Part shown: positions 46,215-55,095 of the stretch, one piece after another
Layout of the letters: every line of letters starts with the position of its first letter
Numbering within the stretch: the first letter of the stretch is position 1
Source of the DNA: Amycolatopsis sp. 195334CR
GTDB lineage: Bacteria > Actinomycetota > Actinomycetes > Mycobacteriales > Pseudonocardiaceae
NCBI RefSeq assembly: GCF_017309385.1
Contig: NZ_JAFJMJ010000002.1
Span: 2,604,001 to 2,668,000 of the forward strand
Reading direction: 5' to 3'
Length of the DNA stretch: 64,000 nucleotides
Position numbers and translations under genes: made by a program
Notes under the pieces: model-generated
What the model saw: the letters and a program-made list of their open reading frames with translations, nothing else
What the model was told of the DNA's origin: nothing
Databases searched by the model: none

Positions 46215-46790
46215 TCACTCCTCGATGACGTCCACATCACGCCGGTACCCGTTCTGCCGGGGACAGATGTGCCCCTCCGGGTCCAGCGGCTCACCACACA
46301 GCGGGCACGGCTTCCGCCCCGCGTTGACCACCCGGTCCGCCCGCTCCGCGAACGCCCGCGCCGCCACCGGGCTCAGGAACACCCGCACCGCGTCGGGCCC
46401 CTCCTCGGTGTCGTCGAGCACCACGGTCTCATCGACCTCGCCCTCGGTCACCGCGAGCAGCTCGATCACCACCGCACTGCTCTCGGCATCCCACCCCAGC
46501 CCCATCGTGCCGACGCGGAACTCCTCCTCCACCGGCACGGAGAGCGGACCGGCATCGACCAGCTCATCAGGTGTTTCCGCCGGGATCTCGGCGCCGAAGC
46601 GCGTGGCGACCTCGTCGAGCAGCGAACCGAGCCGCTCCGCGAGCACCGCCACCTGCTGCTTCTCGATGGTCACACTGATCGTGCGCACATCCTCGGACGC
46701 CTGCAGGTAGAAAGTGCGGTCACCGGGTTCCCCGACGGTCCCGGCGACGAACCGGTCGGGCTGACGGAAGACGTGGATTACACGGGCCAT
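46215..46790 (-). CDS. DUF3090-family protein
   Basis: Actinobacterial protein of 191 residues. It begins ARVIHVFRQPDRFVAGTVGE and ends with a four-cysteine/histidine zinc knuckle, RKPCPLCGEPLDPEGHICPR. The family normally lies in an operon with an SCO1664-type kinase-like gene and an MSMEG_4193-type phosphomutase-like gene; here only the SCO1664 partner is present. Function unknown. Divergent from the S9 peptidase, 162 bp apart. Confidence 0.92.
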   Translation of the reverse strand: MARVIHVFRQPDRFVAGTVGEPGDRTFYLQASEDVRTISVTIEKQQVAVLAERLGSLLDEVATRFGAEIPAETPDELVDAGPLSVPVEEEFRVGTMGLGWDAESSAVVIELLAVTEGEVDETVVLDDTEEGPDAVRVFLSPVAARAFAERADRVVNAGRKPCPLCGEPLDPEGHICPRQNGYRRDVDVIEE

Positions 46791-46952
46791 GACAACCTCG
46801 ACCCTAGGCCACCCGCCGAAGATCGGCATCCGCCGCCCCGGGTTTCGCCCTGGGCGAACAAGACGGGCAGAAATCCGACCTTTCCCCCAGCCAACGGAAA
46901 ACCGTTCACCACAAGATCGCGAAGCGCTCGAAAGAGTGACTAAACTCGCGCG

Positions 46953-48902
46953 ATGCCCGAGATCGCGCCTTACGGAGCCTGGACCTCACCCATCACCGCC
47001 GCGGACGTCGCCGCCGCCGGGAACACGCCCCAGTGGCTCGACGTCGTCGACGGCGAAGTCTGGTGGGCCGAAGCCCGGCCCGGCGAAAGCGGGCGCGTCG
47101 CACTGGTCAAGGCCGGCCCCACCGGCACCGTCGAAGAACTCCTCCCCGCGCCATGGAACGCCCGCAACCGCGTCCACGAATACGGCGGCAGGCCCTGGCT
47201 CGCCCTCGACGGCAAGATCGCCTTCACCCACTGGGACGACCAGCGCGTCCACCTCCGCGACCCGGCCACCGGCGAGGTCACCCCGCTCACCGCCGAACCC
47301 GCGGTCCCCCAAGGCGTCCGCTACAGCGACCTCCGCCCCGGCCGCCCCGGCGAACTCTGGGCCGTCCGCGAAACCAGCACCGGCCCCCGCCGCACCGACA
47401 TCACCCGCGCCCTCGTCGCCATCTCCCTCACCGGCGCCCCCGAACGCGAACTCACCGCCACCCACCACTTCCTCACCGCCCCCCAGCTCTCCCCCGACCA
47501 CACCCACGCCGCCTGGCTCGGCTGGAACCACCCCGACATGCCGTGGGACGCCACCGAACTCTGCGTCGCCCAGGTCGCCCCCGACGGCACCTTCGGCCCC
47601 CACCGCGTCCTCGCCGGCGGCCCCGGCGTCGCCGTCTGCCAGCTCGAATGGGAAACCCCCGACAGCATCCTCGCCCTGCTCGACCCCGACGGCTGGTGGA
47701 ACCTGCACCGCGTCGGCCTCGACGGCACCAGCCGCAACCTCGCCCCGGTCACCGAAGAACTCGGCGGCGCACTCTGGAAACTCGGCCTCACCTGGTTCAC
47801 CCCGCTCGGCGACGGCAAGCACGCCGTGCTCAACTCCGGCCGCCTCGCCGTGCTCGACGAGCACACCGCCCAGGTCACCACCATCGACCCCGAAACCACC
47901 TGGGCCGCCGGCATCGCCCCCTACGGCAACGGCATCGCCGGCCTCGCCGCCGGACCCCGCCAGGAAACCGCCGTCCTGCACGCCGACCTCACCACCGGCA
48001 CCCTCACCGAAATCACCCCCCGCCCCGGCGAAGCCCCCTCCGACGACCGCCTCCCCGACCCGGCCTACCTCCCCACCCCCGTCGAACGCGTCTTCACCGC
48101 CGCCGACGGCGAACCCATCCCCGCCTACGTCTACCCACCCGCCAACGCCGACTTCACCGGCCCCGACGACCAGCTCCCGCCCTACCTCGTGCACGTGCAC
48201 GGCGGCCCCACCGGCCGCAACTACCCCGTGCTCGACCTCGACTTCAGCTACTTCACCAGCCGCGGCATCGGCGTGGTCGCGGTCAACTACGGCGGCTCCA
48301 CCGGCTACGGCAGGCGCTTCCGTGAACGCCTCCGCGAACAGTGGGGCGTGGTCGACGTCGCCGACTGCGTCGCCGTCGCCCACCAGCTCGTCACCGAAGG
48401 CGCCGCCGACCCCGACCGCCTCGCCATCCGCGGCGGCAGCGCCGGCGGCTACACCTCCGCCGTCACCATGACCACCGAACGCGCCTTCCGCGCCGCCACC
48501 GTCAAATACCCCATCCTCGACCTCCACCGCTGGACCGCCGCCGGCGGCGAAACCCACGACTTCGAATCCCGCTACCTCGACGGCCTCATCGGCCCACTCC
48601 CGGAAACCGCCGACCGCTACCGCGACCGCTCACCCATCAACAACACCGGCACCCTGGCCGGCCCCCTGCTCTTCCTCCAGGGCCTCGACGACCAGATCTG
48701 CCCACCCGAACAAGCCGACCGCTTCGTCGCCTCCCTGCGCGGCACCGAGGTCCCGCACGCCTACCTCACCTTCGACGGCGAACAGCACGGCTTCCGTAAG
48801 GCCGAGACCATCATCGCCGCCCTCGAAGCCGAACTCGCCTTCTACGGCCAGGTCTTCGGCTTCGACACCCCCGGCATCACCCCGGTGGACCTCCGCCCGT
48901 GA
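46953..48902 (+). CDS. S9-family serine peptidase (prolyl oligopeptidase type)
   Basis: Peptidase of 649 residues without a signal peptide. An N-terminal beta-propeller occupies about residues 1-370, and the alpha/beta-hydrolase domain follows, with VHVHGGPTGRNYP (oxyanion), nucleophile Ser in IRGGSAGGYTSAV, Asp in LQGLDDQICPPEQ and His in DGEQHGFRKAE. It should cleave short peptides, often after proline. TAAACT at 46941-46946 is 6 nt before ATG. The stop overlaps the next gene's GTG by four bases. Confidence 0.93.
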   Translation: MPEIAPYGAWTSPITAADVAAAGNTPQWLDVVDGEVWWAEARPGESGRVALVKAGPTGTVEELLPAPWNARNRVHEYGGRPWLALDGKIAFTHWDDQRVHLRDPATGEVTPLTAEPAVPQGVRYSDLRPGRPGELWAVRETSTGPRRTDITRALVAISLTGAPERELTATHHFLTAPQLSPDHTHAAWLGWNHPDMPWDATELCVAQVAPDGTFGPHRVLAGGPGVAVCQLEWETPDSILALLDPDGWWNLHRVGLDGTSRNLAPVTEELGGALWKLGLTWFTPLGDGKHAVLNSGRLAVLDEHTAQVTTIDPETTWAAGIAPYGNGIAGLAAGPRQETAVLHADLTTGTLTEITPRPGEAPSDDRLPDPAYLPTPVERVFTAADGEPIPAYVYPPANADFTGPDDQLPPYLVHVHGGPTGRNYPVLDLDFSYFTSRGIGVVAVNYGGSTGYGRRFRERLREQWGVVDVADCVAVAHQLVTEGAADPDRLAIRGGSAGGYTSAVTMTTERAFRAATVKYPILDLHRWTAAGGETHDFESRYLDGLIGPLPETADRYRDRSPINNTGTLAGPLLFLQGLDDQICPPEQADRFVASLRGTEVPHAYLTFDGEQHGFRKAETIIAALEAELAFYGQVFGFDTPGITPVDLRP

Positions 48903-49810
48903 TCCGCCCGCCCCGACTCCAGCCCGGCGACCACGTCGCCCTCGTCAGCCCCGCCGGACCGGTCGCCGACGACCTGCTCGACACCGCGCACCGCACCCTC
49001 AAGTCCTGGGGACTCGAAGTCCACGAAGGACCCCACGCCCGCGGCGTGCACCCCACCGTGCCCTACCTCGCCGCCCCCGACACCGACCGCGCCAGCGACT
49101 TCACCCAGGCCTGGCTCGACCCCGACATCCGCGCCGTGTTCGCCGCCCGCGGCGGCTACGGCAGCATGCGCATCCTCGACCTCGTCGACTGGACCGCGCT
49201 CCGCGAAGCCGGACCCAAGATCCTCACCGGCTCCAGCGACATCACCGCCCTGCACGAGGCCGTCGGCGTCCATCTCGGACTCACCACCCTGTTCGCCCCC
49301 ATGGTCGGCAGCGTCCTGCTCACCCCGGGCGCCGCCGACCACCTCCACCGCTCGCTCTTCGACCCCGCCACCGCGCTCGACCTCGCCCGGCCCGGCGCCG
49401 AACCACTGGTACCCGGCCAAGCCGAGGGCGTGCTCGTCGGCGGGAACGCCAGCCTGCTGGTGTCCAGCCTCGGCGCCCCCGAACACCGACCCGCCACCGG
49501 CGCGATCGCCCTGCTCGAGGACATCACCGAAAGCACCTACCGGCTCGACCGCATCCTCACCCAGCTGCTGCGGTCGGGCTGGTTCGACGGCGTCGCGGGC
49601 ATCGTGCTCGGCTCGTGGGCCGACTGCGGACCACCCGAAGACATCAAGGCCCTCATGCTCGACCGCCTCGGCCCGCTCGGCGTGCCCGTGCTCTGGGAAG
49701 CCGGGATCGGCCACGTCCCCGACTCACCCACCGTCCCGCTCGGCGTCCCCGCCCGGCTCGACGCCGACGCGGGCACGCTCACCGCGCTCGAACCCGCACT
49801 GTCTGGTTAG
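48899..49810 (+). CDS. S66-family LD-carboxypeptidase
   Basis: Enzyme of 303 residues that would remove the terminal D-Ala from muropeptides between an L- and D-centre. The nucleophile Ser is in LTGSSDITALHEAV, Glu in LLEDITESTYRLDR and His in GIGHVPDSPTVPLG, and the N-terminal region has ARGGYGSMRILDLVD. It starts with GTG overlapping the peptidase stop, so peptide degradation and wall-peptide recycling genes are co-expressed. Its end overlaps the convergent gene by four bases. Confidence 0.93.
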   Translation: MIRPPRLQPGDHVALVSPAGPVADDLLDTAHRTLKSWGLEVHEGPHARGVHPTVPYLAAPDTDRASDFTQAWLDPDIRAVFAARGGYGSMRILDLVDWTALREAGPKILTGSSDITALHEAVGVHLGLTTLFAPMVGSVLLTPGAADHLHRSLFDPATALDLARPGAEPLVPGQAEGVLVGGNASLLVSSLGAPEHRPATGAIALLEDITESTYRLDRILTQLLRSGWFDGVAGIVLGSWADCGPPEDIKALMLDRLGPLGVPVLWEAGIGHVPDSPTVPLGVPARLDADAGTLTALEPALSG

Positions 49811-50757
49811 GACGCATCCCACCAGGCCAGCACCCGCGTCCCGGACAGCGTCAGCCACTTCGACCGCTCCCCGGCCAGCACATCGATGTCGAACCACACC
49901 CGGCCGGGGTGCCGGTTCCCCTGCACCCACGTCCCGTCCGGCTGCCGCGCGTCCCGGATCAACCCGATCGCCTCGGCCATCCGCGGATCCGGCGCCGACC
50001 CGTCGTGCACCGACGCCGCCCGGAAGTACTCCGCCGCGTTGAGCACGTCGTAGAACCACCGGAATGGATAAGCGAACCGGCCCACCCACGGCGCGATCGG
50101 CTCACCGGTGGACAACCGCCGGAACAACCCCCGCACCAGCAAGTACTCCTCACCCGCCCGGCGCGCCGCCCGCGTGGCCTCGGTGCCACCCGTCGCGATC
50201 TCGTGCGCCAGCAGGCCCTTGAGCGAATTCAACGTCGAATGGACCGACGACCGCTTCGAACCCTCGACCCACTCGCAGTTCCAGCCACCATCGGACAGCT
50301 GGTGCTCGACGAACCAGTCCACGATCCCGGAGATGTCGACACCCAGCCACAGCCCGTTCTCCACCGTCCACGCGTTGATGCAGCAGTCGACCTCACCACC
50401 CCAGTAGGGCAGGTCGTCGTACTCCCACCGCGCGTTCTCCGCGAGCAGCTCGGCCGTGCGCCGCTCCCGCAGGACCGCCGCGTCCAACCCCCACTCCCGC
50501 AACGCGTTCAGCGACCACGTGGTCGCCGTCCACGGCTGGGCAGGCTCCTTCGCCGGGTCGTAATCCGCGGGGAAGAACGCACCACCCGCCCACCGCCCGT
50601 CCGGGTCCTGGTGCGCGAGCAGCCGAGCGCCGAAACCCTCGGTCGCCACCCTCGCCCTGGTCGCCTCCCACACCTCGGGCGGTTCGCCCGCGATGTCCCG
50701 TTCGATCTGCCAGCGCAGGGCAGGATCCGCGTCACACAGCCACGACACGCTGACCAT
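49807..50757 (-). CDS. Prenyltransferase/squalene-cyclase-like alpha/alpha-barrel protein
   Basis: Protein of 316 residues with QW-type repeats: HQDPDGRWAGG, HQLSDGGWNCEW and RQPDGTWVQG. The repeats indicate the alpha/alpha-toroid of squalene cyclases and prenyltransferases, but the DxDD acid motif of cyclases is not seen, so it may bind rather than cyclise. Function unknown. It is divergent from the PPOX gene by 29 bp. Confidence 0.85.
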   Translation of the reverse strand: MVSVSWLCDADPALRWQIERDIAGEPPEVWEATRARVATEGFGARLLAHQDPDGRWAGGAFFPADYDPAKEPAQPWTATTWSLNALREWGLDAAVLRERRTAELLAENARWEYDDLPYWGGEVDCCINAWTVENGLWLGVDISGIVDWFVEHQLSDGGWNCEWVEGSKRSSVHSTLNSLKGLLAHEIATGGTEATRAARRAGEEYLLVRGLFRRLSTGEPIAPWVGRFAYPFRWFYDVLNAAEYFRAASVHDGSAPDPRMAEAIGLIRDARQPDGTWVQGNRHPGRVWFDIDVLAGERSKWLTLSGTRVLAWWDAS

Positions 50758-50786
50758 CCGCGGACTCTATCGGCATACTCGGCGGC

Positions 50787-51383
50787 ATGGGCAAGACTTA
50801 CCAGCGCCTCGACGACCGCCTCCGGGCCTTCATCGACGCACAGCCGGTCTTCTTCGTGGCGAGCGCACCACTGAGCGGCGACGGGCACGTCAACCTCTCC
50901 CCGAAGGGCCGCGCCGGAACGCTCGCCGTGCTCGACGAGCTGACCGTCGCCTACCTCGACTTCGGCGGCAGCCACGCCGAGACGATCGCGCACCTCCGCG
51001 AGAACGGCCGCGTCACGCTGATGTGGTGCGCCTTCACCGGACCGCCCAAGGTGCTGCGCCTGCACGGCCGCGGCGAACCGGTCTTCCGCGACGACCCGCG
51101 CTGGGCCGAGCTGGTGCGCCGGTTCGGTGACGCCGACGGGCCGGGCCTGCGGGCGGTGATCGTGGTGCGCGCCGAGCTGATCAGCGACAGCTGCGGGTTC
51201 GCCGTGCCGTTCCTCGACTACCGCGAAGAGCGCAGCCTGCACGCCGAGTACTTCGGCCGCAAGACCGACGAGGAGTTCGCCGCCTACTGCGCCGGCAAGG
51301 AAACGAACGTCGCCAGCATCGACGGGCTGCCCGCGATCCCGCTGCCGTTGCCGCAGCGGACCGACGATGCGCCTGTCCACTGA
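50787..51383 (+). CDS. Pyridoxamine 5'-phosphate oxidase family protein
   Basis: Flavin-binding split-barrel protein of 198 residues. It begins MGKTYQRLDDRLRAFIDAQP and has FVASAPLSGDGHVNLSPKG and VTLMWCAFTGPPKVLRLHGR, typical of the large PPOX subgroup common in actinobacteria, whose substrate is unknown. CATACT at 50774-50779 lies 7 nt before ATG. The 3' end overlaps the following gene by 17 bp, so they are co-translated. Confidence 0.92.
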   Translation: MGKTYQRLDDRLRAFIDAQPVFFVASAPLSGDGHVNLSPKGRAGTLAVLDELTVAYLDFGGSHAETIAHLRENGRVTLMWCAFTGPPKVLRLHGRGEPVFRDDPRWAELVRRFGDADGPGLRAVIVVRAELISDSCGFAVPFLDYREERSLHAEYFGRKTDEEFAAYCAGKETNVASIDGLPAIPLPLPQRTDDAPVH

Positions 51384-51774
51384 GGACTGCCGCACCCGGT
51401 TCACCGGCGAGCGCGCGGCCATCCTGGGCACAGTCACCGAAGCGGGGACCCCGCACCTGGTGCCGGTGACCTTCGTCGTGCTCGGCGACGAGATCTGCTT
51501 CGCCGTCGACCACAAGCCCAAGCGCACGCGGGATCTGGCCCGGCTGCGGAACATCACCGCGAACCCGGCGGTCAGCTTCCTCGCCGACCGGTACGCCGAC
51601 GACTGGGACCAGCTGTGGTGGGTCCGTGCCGACGGCCGCGCCACCGTGCTCGGCGAACACCCCGAAGCCGTCGCCGCGCTGCGCGCGAAGTACCCGCAAT
51701 ACCGGGACACTCCCCCGGAGGGGCCGATCGTGCGGACCGTGATCAGCCGCTGGACCGGCTGGTCCTTCGTCTAG
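51367..51774 (+). CDS. TIGR03668-type F420-linked PPOX-class protein
   Basis: Split-barrel protein of 135 residues. It shows FTGERAAILGTVTEAGTPHL, VPVTFVVLGDEICFAVDHKP and WDQLWWVRADGRATVLGE, matching the Rv0121/TIGR03668 group, which is predicted to bind coenzyme F420. Reaction unknown. It overlaps the preceding PPOX gene, and the two may form a functional pair. Confidence 0.88.
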   Translation: MRLSTEDCRTRFTGERAAILGTVTEAGTPHLVPVTFVVLGDEICFAVDHKPKRTRDLARLRNITANPAVSFLADRYADDWDQLWWVRADGRATVLGEHPEAVAALRAKYPQYRDTPPEGPIVRTVISRWTGWSFV

Positions 51775-51816
51775 GCGGATCTTTTTCAGCGCCAGGCGAG
51801 ATTTTCGTTTGAAGCG

Positions 51817-51846
51817 GTGCCGTATAGGTCGTTATACACTTGACTG
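51817..51846. repeat. 30 bp dispersed repeat, copy 1
   Basis: GTGCCGTATAGGTCGTTATA continuing to CACTTGACTG matches 61217-61246 at 28 of 30 positions by eye. It contains the inverted repeat GTATA-N6-TATAC. This copy lies between the ends of two convergent genes. It could be a protein-binding site, a terminator-like element or a small mobile repeat. Confidence 0.75.
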
Positions 51847-51880
51847 CCGAGTGCATGACCACGATCGGTCACCACCGGGA

Positions 51881-53401
51881 TCAGCGGTCCAGGAGCTCCG
51901 GCTTCCGCCAGGCCGCGATCAGCCCCAGCGGGTCCGGCTTGAGCAGGGACGCCCCCGCGTACACGCTCACCGCCAGCACTCCCCCGATGAACCACCAGTC
52001 GTAGAGCGCCTGCTCCCCCGTCGGGTAGTAGACCAGCACCAGGAACACCGAGACCCCGACCACCCAGGCCAGGTGCTTGCGCTCCCACGGGAAGCTCGAC
52101 GCCAGGACAAAACCCCAGGTCAGGTACCACGGCAGGGTCGGCGGCGCGAGGATCGCCACGGCCAGCAGCGCGGCCGCGGCCCGCAGCACGGCCTGGTTGC
52201 CCCCGTCCCGCGAGAGCCACCACTGCCGCACCACGAAGACGGCCAGCACCACCCACGCCAGCGTCCGGAACACCGTGACGAACGGGGACGGCGGCACGTC
52301 GACCATGATGTGCGCCATGGTGTAGAAGATCTCGCCGATCCCGGTCGGGAAGTTCAGCCAGTTCGCGATCAGCTGCGGCGCGCTCATCCCGGTGAACCAG
52401 CCGATGTTCATCGAACCGAGCGAAACCCACGTCCCCACCACGAAAACCGGGACGAACACACCCAGCGCGGGCAGCAGCGCGCGGAAGAACCGCTTCACCT
52501 TGCCCCCACTGGGCAACTGCGCGGCCCACATCCAGACCAGGAACGGCAACGCCACCGCCGCGGTCGGCTTGATCAGCATGCCCACGGTCACCAGCACCAC
52601 CGACAGCACCGGGCGGCGTTCCAGCATGGCCAGCACGCCGGTGGTCAGGAAACCCAGCATCAGCAGGTCGTTGTGCGGGCCGCCGACCAGGTGGATCACC
52701 GTCATCGGGCTGGCCACCGCCAGCCACAGCGTCACCGGCAGCTTCCCGCCGAGGTGCCTGACCAGCCGCGGCAGCGACCACAGCACCCCGGCCAGGCCGA
52801 CCATGATCACCAGGCGGGTGAGGATCACGCCCAGAATCATGTTGTTGCCGGTGAGCCCGACCACCCACTTCGACACCAGCAGGAACAGCGGGCCGTAGGG
52901 CGCCGGCGTGGTCTGCCACAGCTGGTGCACGTTGAGCACCACGTCCGGCAGCACGTTCAGCTCGGCCGGGCCGGTGGCGTACGGGTCCATGCCGTGCAGC
53001 AGCTGCGCGCCCTGCCCGAGGTAGGAGAACACGTCGCGGGTGAACAGCGGCGGCGACACCAGCAGCGGGCCCATCCAGCAGGCCGCCGCGATCACCACCG
53101 GCTTCGCGCCGACGCGGCCGTCCAGCACGTACCGGCCCAGCCGCACCCACGCCCACACCACCAAGCCGAAGCCGAAGTAGAGCAGCGCGGTCGCCAGCGC
53201 CTTGCCGTGGCCGTAGCGGATGAACGACAGCGGACCGTGGCCGAGCACCGGGTCCCGGATCAGGATCCCGCCCGCACCGAGCGCCGCGAGCATGAGCAGG
53301 GTCGTGCCGACCGTGCCCATCGCGATCGTGCGGTACGGGAAGCGCGACGGAGTCAGGGTCAGCGTGCCCGCCTCGGCCGCGGGGTCTGTGGTGGTGGCCA
53401 T
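51881..53401 (-). CDS. GT-C alpha-(1->6)-mannosyltransferase-like membrane protein
   Basis: Polyprenyl-phosphomannose-dependent glycosyltransferase of 506 residues with about 12 helices, resembling MptA/MptB of lipomannan synthesis. The first large loop shows LFTRDVFSYLGQGAQLLHGM with the acidic residue used for catalysis, followed by DPYATGPAELNVLPD and TPAPYGPLFLLVSKWVVGLT. ATG 53401 lies 14 bp after the stop of the ABC ATPase gene, so it may be the last gene of the transporter operon. Assignment to MptA or MptB cannot be made. Confidence 0.85.
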   Translation of the reverse strand: MATTTDPAAEAGTLTLTPSRFPYRTIAMGTVGTTLLMLAALGAGGILIRDPVLGHGPLSFIRYGHGKALATALLYFGFGLVVWAWVRLGRYVLDGRVGAKPVVIAAACWMGPLLVSPPLFTRDVFSYLGQGAQLLHGMDPYATGPAELNVLPDVVLNVHQLWQTTPAPYGPLFLLVSKWVVGLTGNNMILGVILTRLVIMVGLAGVLWSLPRLVRHLGGKLPVTLWLAVASPMTVIHLVGGPHNDLLMLGFLTTGVLAMLERRPVLSVVLVTVGMLIKPTAAVALPFLVWMWAAQLPSGGKVKRFFRALLPALGVFVPVFVVGTWVSLGSMNIGWFTGMSAPQLIANWLNFPTGIGEIFYTMAHIMVDVPPSPFVTVFRTLAWVVLAVFVVRQWWLSRDGGNQAVLRAAAALLAVAILAPPTLPWYLTWGFVLASSFPWERKHLAWVVGVSVFLVLVYYPTGEQALYDWWFIGGVLAVSVYAGASLLKPDPLGLIAAWRKPELLDR

Positions 53402-53415
53402 TTCACCACAGGAGA

Positions 53416-55095
53416 TTACACACCGCGCTCCCCCGCCTGCCCCGCGCCAGCACCTTCCGGAGTCACGGTTCCACCCGGAAGTGCGGCCAGCAACGACTTC
53501 GTGTACTCGTGGCGCGGCGAGAGCAGGACCTCCTCCACGGTGCCGACCTCGACCAGCTCACCGCGGTACATCACCGCCACGCGATCGGCGATGTTCCACG
53601 CCAGCCCCAGATCGTGCGTGATCACCAGCCCGGCCAGGCCCAGTTCCCGCCGCAACCGCAGCAGCAGCGCGAGGATCTCCCCGCGCACCGACGCGTCGAG
53701 CGAGGCCACTGGCTCGTCGGCGACCACCACCTTGGGATCGAGCGCGAGCGCCCCGGCGATCACCACGCGCTGGCGCTGCCCGCCGGAGAGCTCGTGCGGC
53801 AGCCGTTGCATGAACCGTTCCGCCGGCCGCAGTTCCGCCGCCTCCAGCGCCTTCGTCACGATCTCGCGCTCGTTCTGGGCCAGCCCGTGGATCCGCGGGC
53901 CCTCCGCGACGGCCTCGTACACGCTGTGCCGCGGGTTCAGCGCGCTCGTCGGGTCCTGCAGCACCAACTGCACCTGCCGCCGGTACGCCTTGAGCCCGGC
54001 ACTGGTCATCGGCACCGGCTCACCCTCGAACAGCACCTGGCCCGAGGTCGGCTTCTGCAGTCCCATCAGCGTGCGCGCCAGCGTCGTCTTGCCCGAGCCG
54101 GACTGGCCGACCAGCGCGATGATCTCGTTGCGCCGGACCTCGATGTCCACGCCCTTGACCGCGTCGATCGCCGCGCCCTTGCGGTCGCGGAAGCGGACGT
54201 GCAGGTCCCTGGCCGCCAGCAGCGGCCCCTCCCCCGTGTCCACCGCGGTCTCCGGCTCCGGCGGCAGTTCGGTCGCGGTGGCCGGGGCGAACCGCGAAAC
54301 CGGGTCACCCACGGTGGGGAACGCCGCGGCGAGCGCCCGGGTGTGGGCGTGCTTCGGCGCGGCCATCACCTGCTTGCCCACGCCCTCCTCGACGATCTCC
54401 CCGTCGTACATCACCGCGATGCGGGCGCAGGTCGCCGCCAGCACCGACAGGTCGTGGCTGATCATGATCAGCCCGATGCCCTGCTCGGCGACCAGGCCGC
54501 TGAGCAGTTCGAGCACCTGGGCCTGCACGATCACGTCCAGCGCGGTGGTCGGCTCGTCGGCGATGATCAGCCGCGGCCGGCAGGCCAGCGCCATCGCGAT
54601 CATCACCCGCTGCTTCTGCCCGCCCGAGAGCTCGTGCGGGTACGCCCCCGCCCGGCTGACCGGCAGGTCGACCTGCGTCAGCAGCTCTTCGACCCGCTCG
54701 CGGACCGCGCTCTCGCTCTGTGCCTTGCCCTCCGGCGGGTGCAGCCGGATCGGCTCGGCGATCTGCTCCCCGATGCGCCGCACCGGGTTCAGCGCGTGCA
54801 TCGCGCCCTGGAACACGATCGAGGCCGACGACCAGCGCACCGCGCGCAGCCGCCCCCACTTCATCGTGGTGACGTCCTCACCGTCGAGCAGGATCTCGCC
54901 GGTGATCTTCGCGGACTTCGGCAGCAGCCGGAGCACGCTCATCGCCACCGTCGACTTGCCCGACCCGGACTCCCCCGCCACGCCGACCGTGTCACCCGGT
55001 TCCAGCCGGAGGCTGACCTCCCGCACCGCGTGCACGTCCTCCCCGGTCGCCGGGTAGGTCACGTTCAGGTTCCTGATCTCCAGCAACGCGCTCAT
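53416..55095 (-). CDS. Fused dipeptide-type ABC transporter ATPase (two nucleotide-binding domains)
   Basis: Protein of 559 residues in which both ATPases of an Opp/Dpp transporter are joined. Walker A motifs are GESGSGKST (about 41-49) and GQSGSGKTT (about 329-337), signatures LSGGQKQRV and LSGGQRQRV, Walker B LIIADEPTTALD and VVVADEPVASLD. The two-domain fusion replaces separate DppD and DppF. ATG overlaps the permease stop (ATGA). It supplies energy for peptide import. Confidence 0.95.
   Translation of the reverse strand: MSALLEIRNLNVTYPATGEDVHAVREVSLRLEPGDTVGVAGESGSGKSTVAMSVLRLLPKSAKITGEILLDGEDVTTMKWGRLRAVRWSSASIVFQGAMHALNPVRRIGEQIAEPIRLHPPEGKAQSESAVRERVEELLTQVDLPVSRAGAYPHELSGGQKQRVMIAMALACRPRLIIADEPTTALDVIVQAQVLELLSGLVAEQGIGLIMISHDLSVLAATCARIAVMYDGEIVEEGVGKQVMAAPKHAHTRALAAAFPTVGDPVSRFAPATATELPPEPETAVDTGEGPLLAARDLHVRFRDRKGAAIDAVKGVDIEVRRNEIIALVGQSGSGKTTLARTLMGLQKPTSGQVLFEGEPVPMTSAGLKAYRRQVQLVLQDPTSALNPRHSVYEAVAEGPRIHGLAQNEREIVTKALEAAELRPAERFMQRLPHELSGGQRQRVVIAGALALDPKVVVADEPVASLDASVRGEILALLLRLRRELGLAGLVITHDLGLAWNIADRVAVMYRGELVEVGTVEEVLLSPRHEYTKSLLAALPGGTVTPEGAGAGQAGERGV

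Noticed and set aside
51809..55057. 1082-codon open frame on the plus strand
   Set aside because: It is antisense to the mannosyltransferase and ABC ATPase genes, is rich in Arg, His and Gln without domains, and arises from GC-rich codon bias of the genes beneath it.
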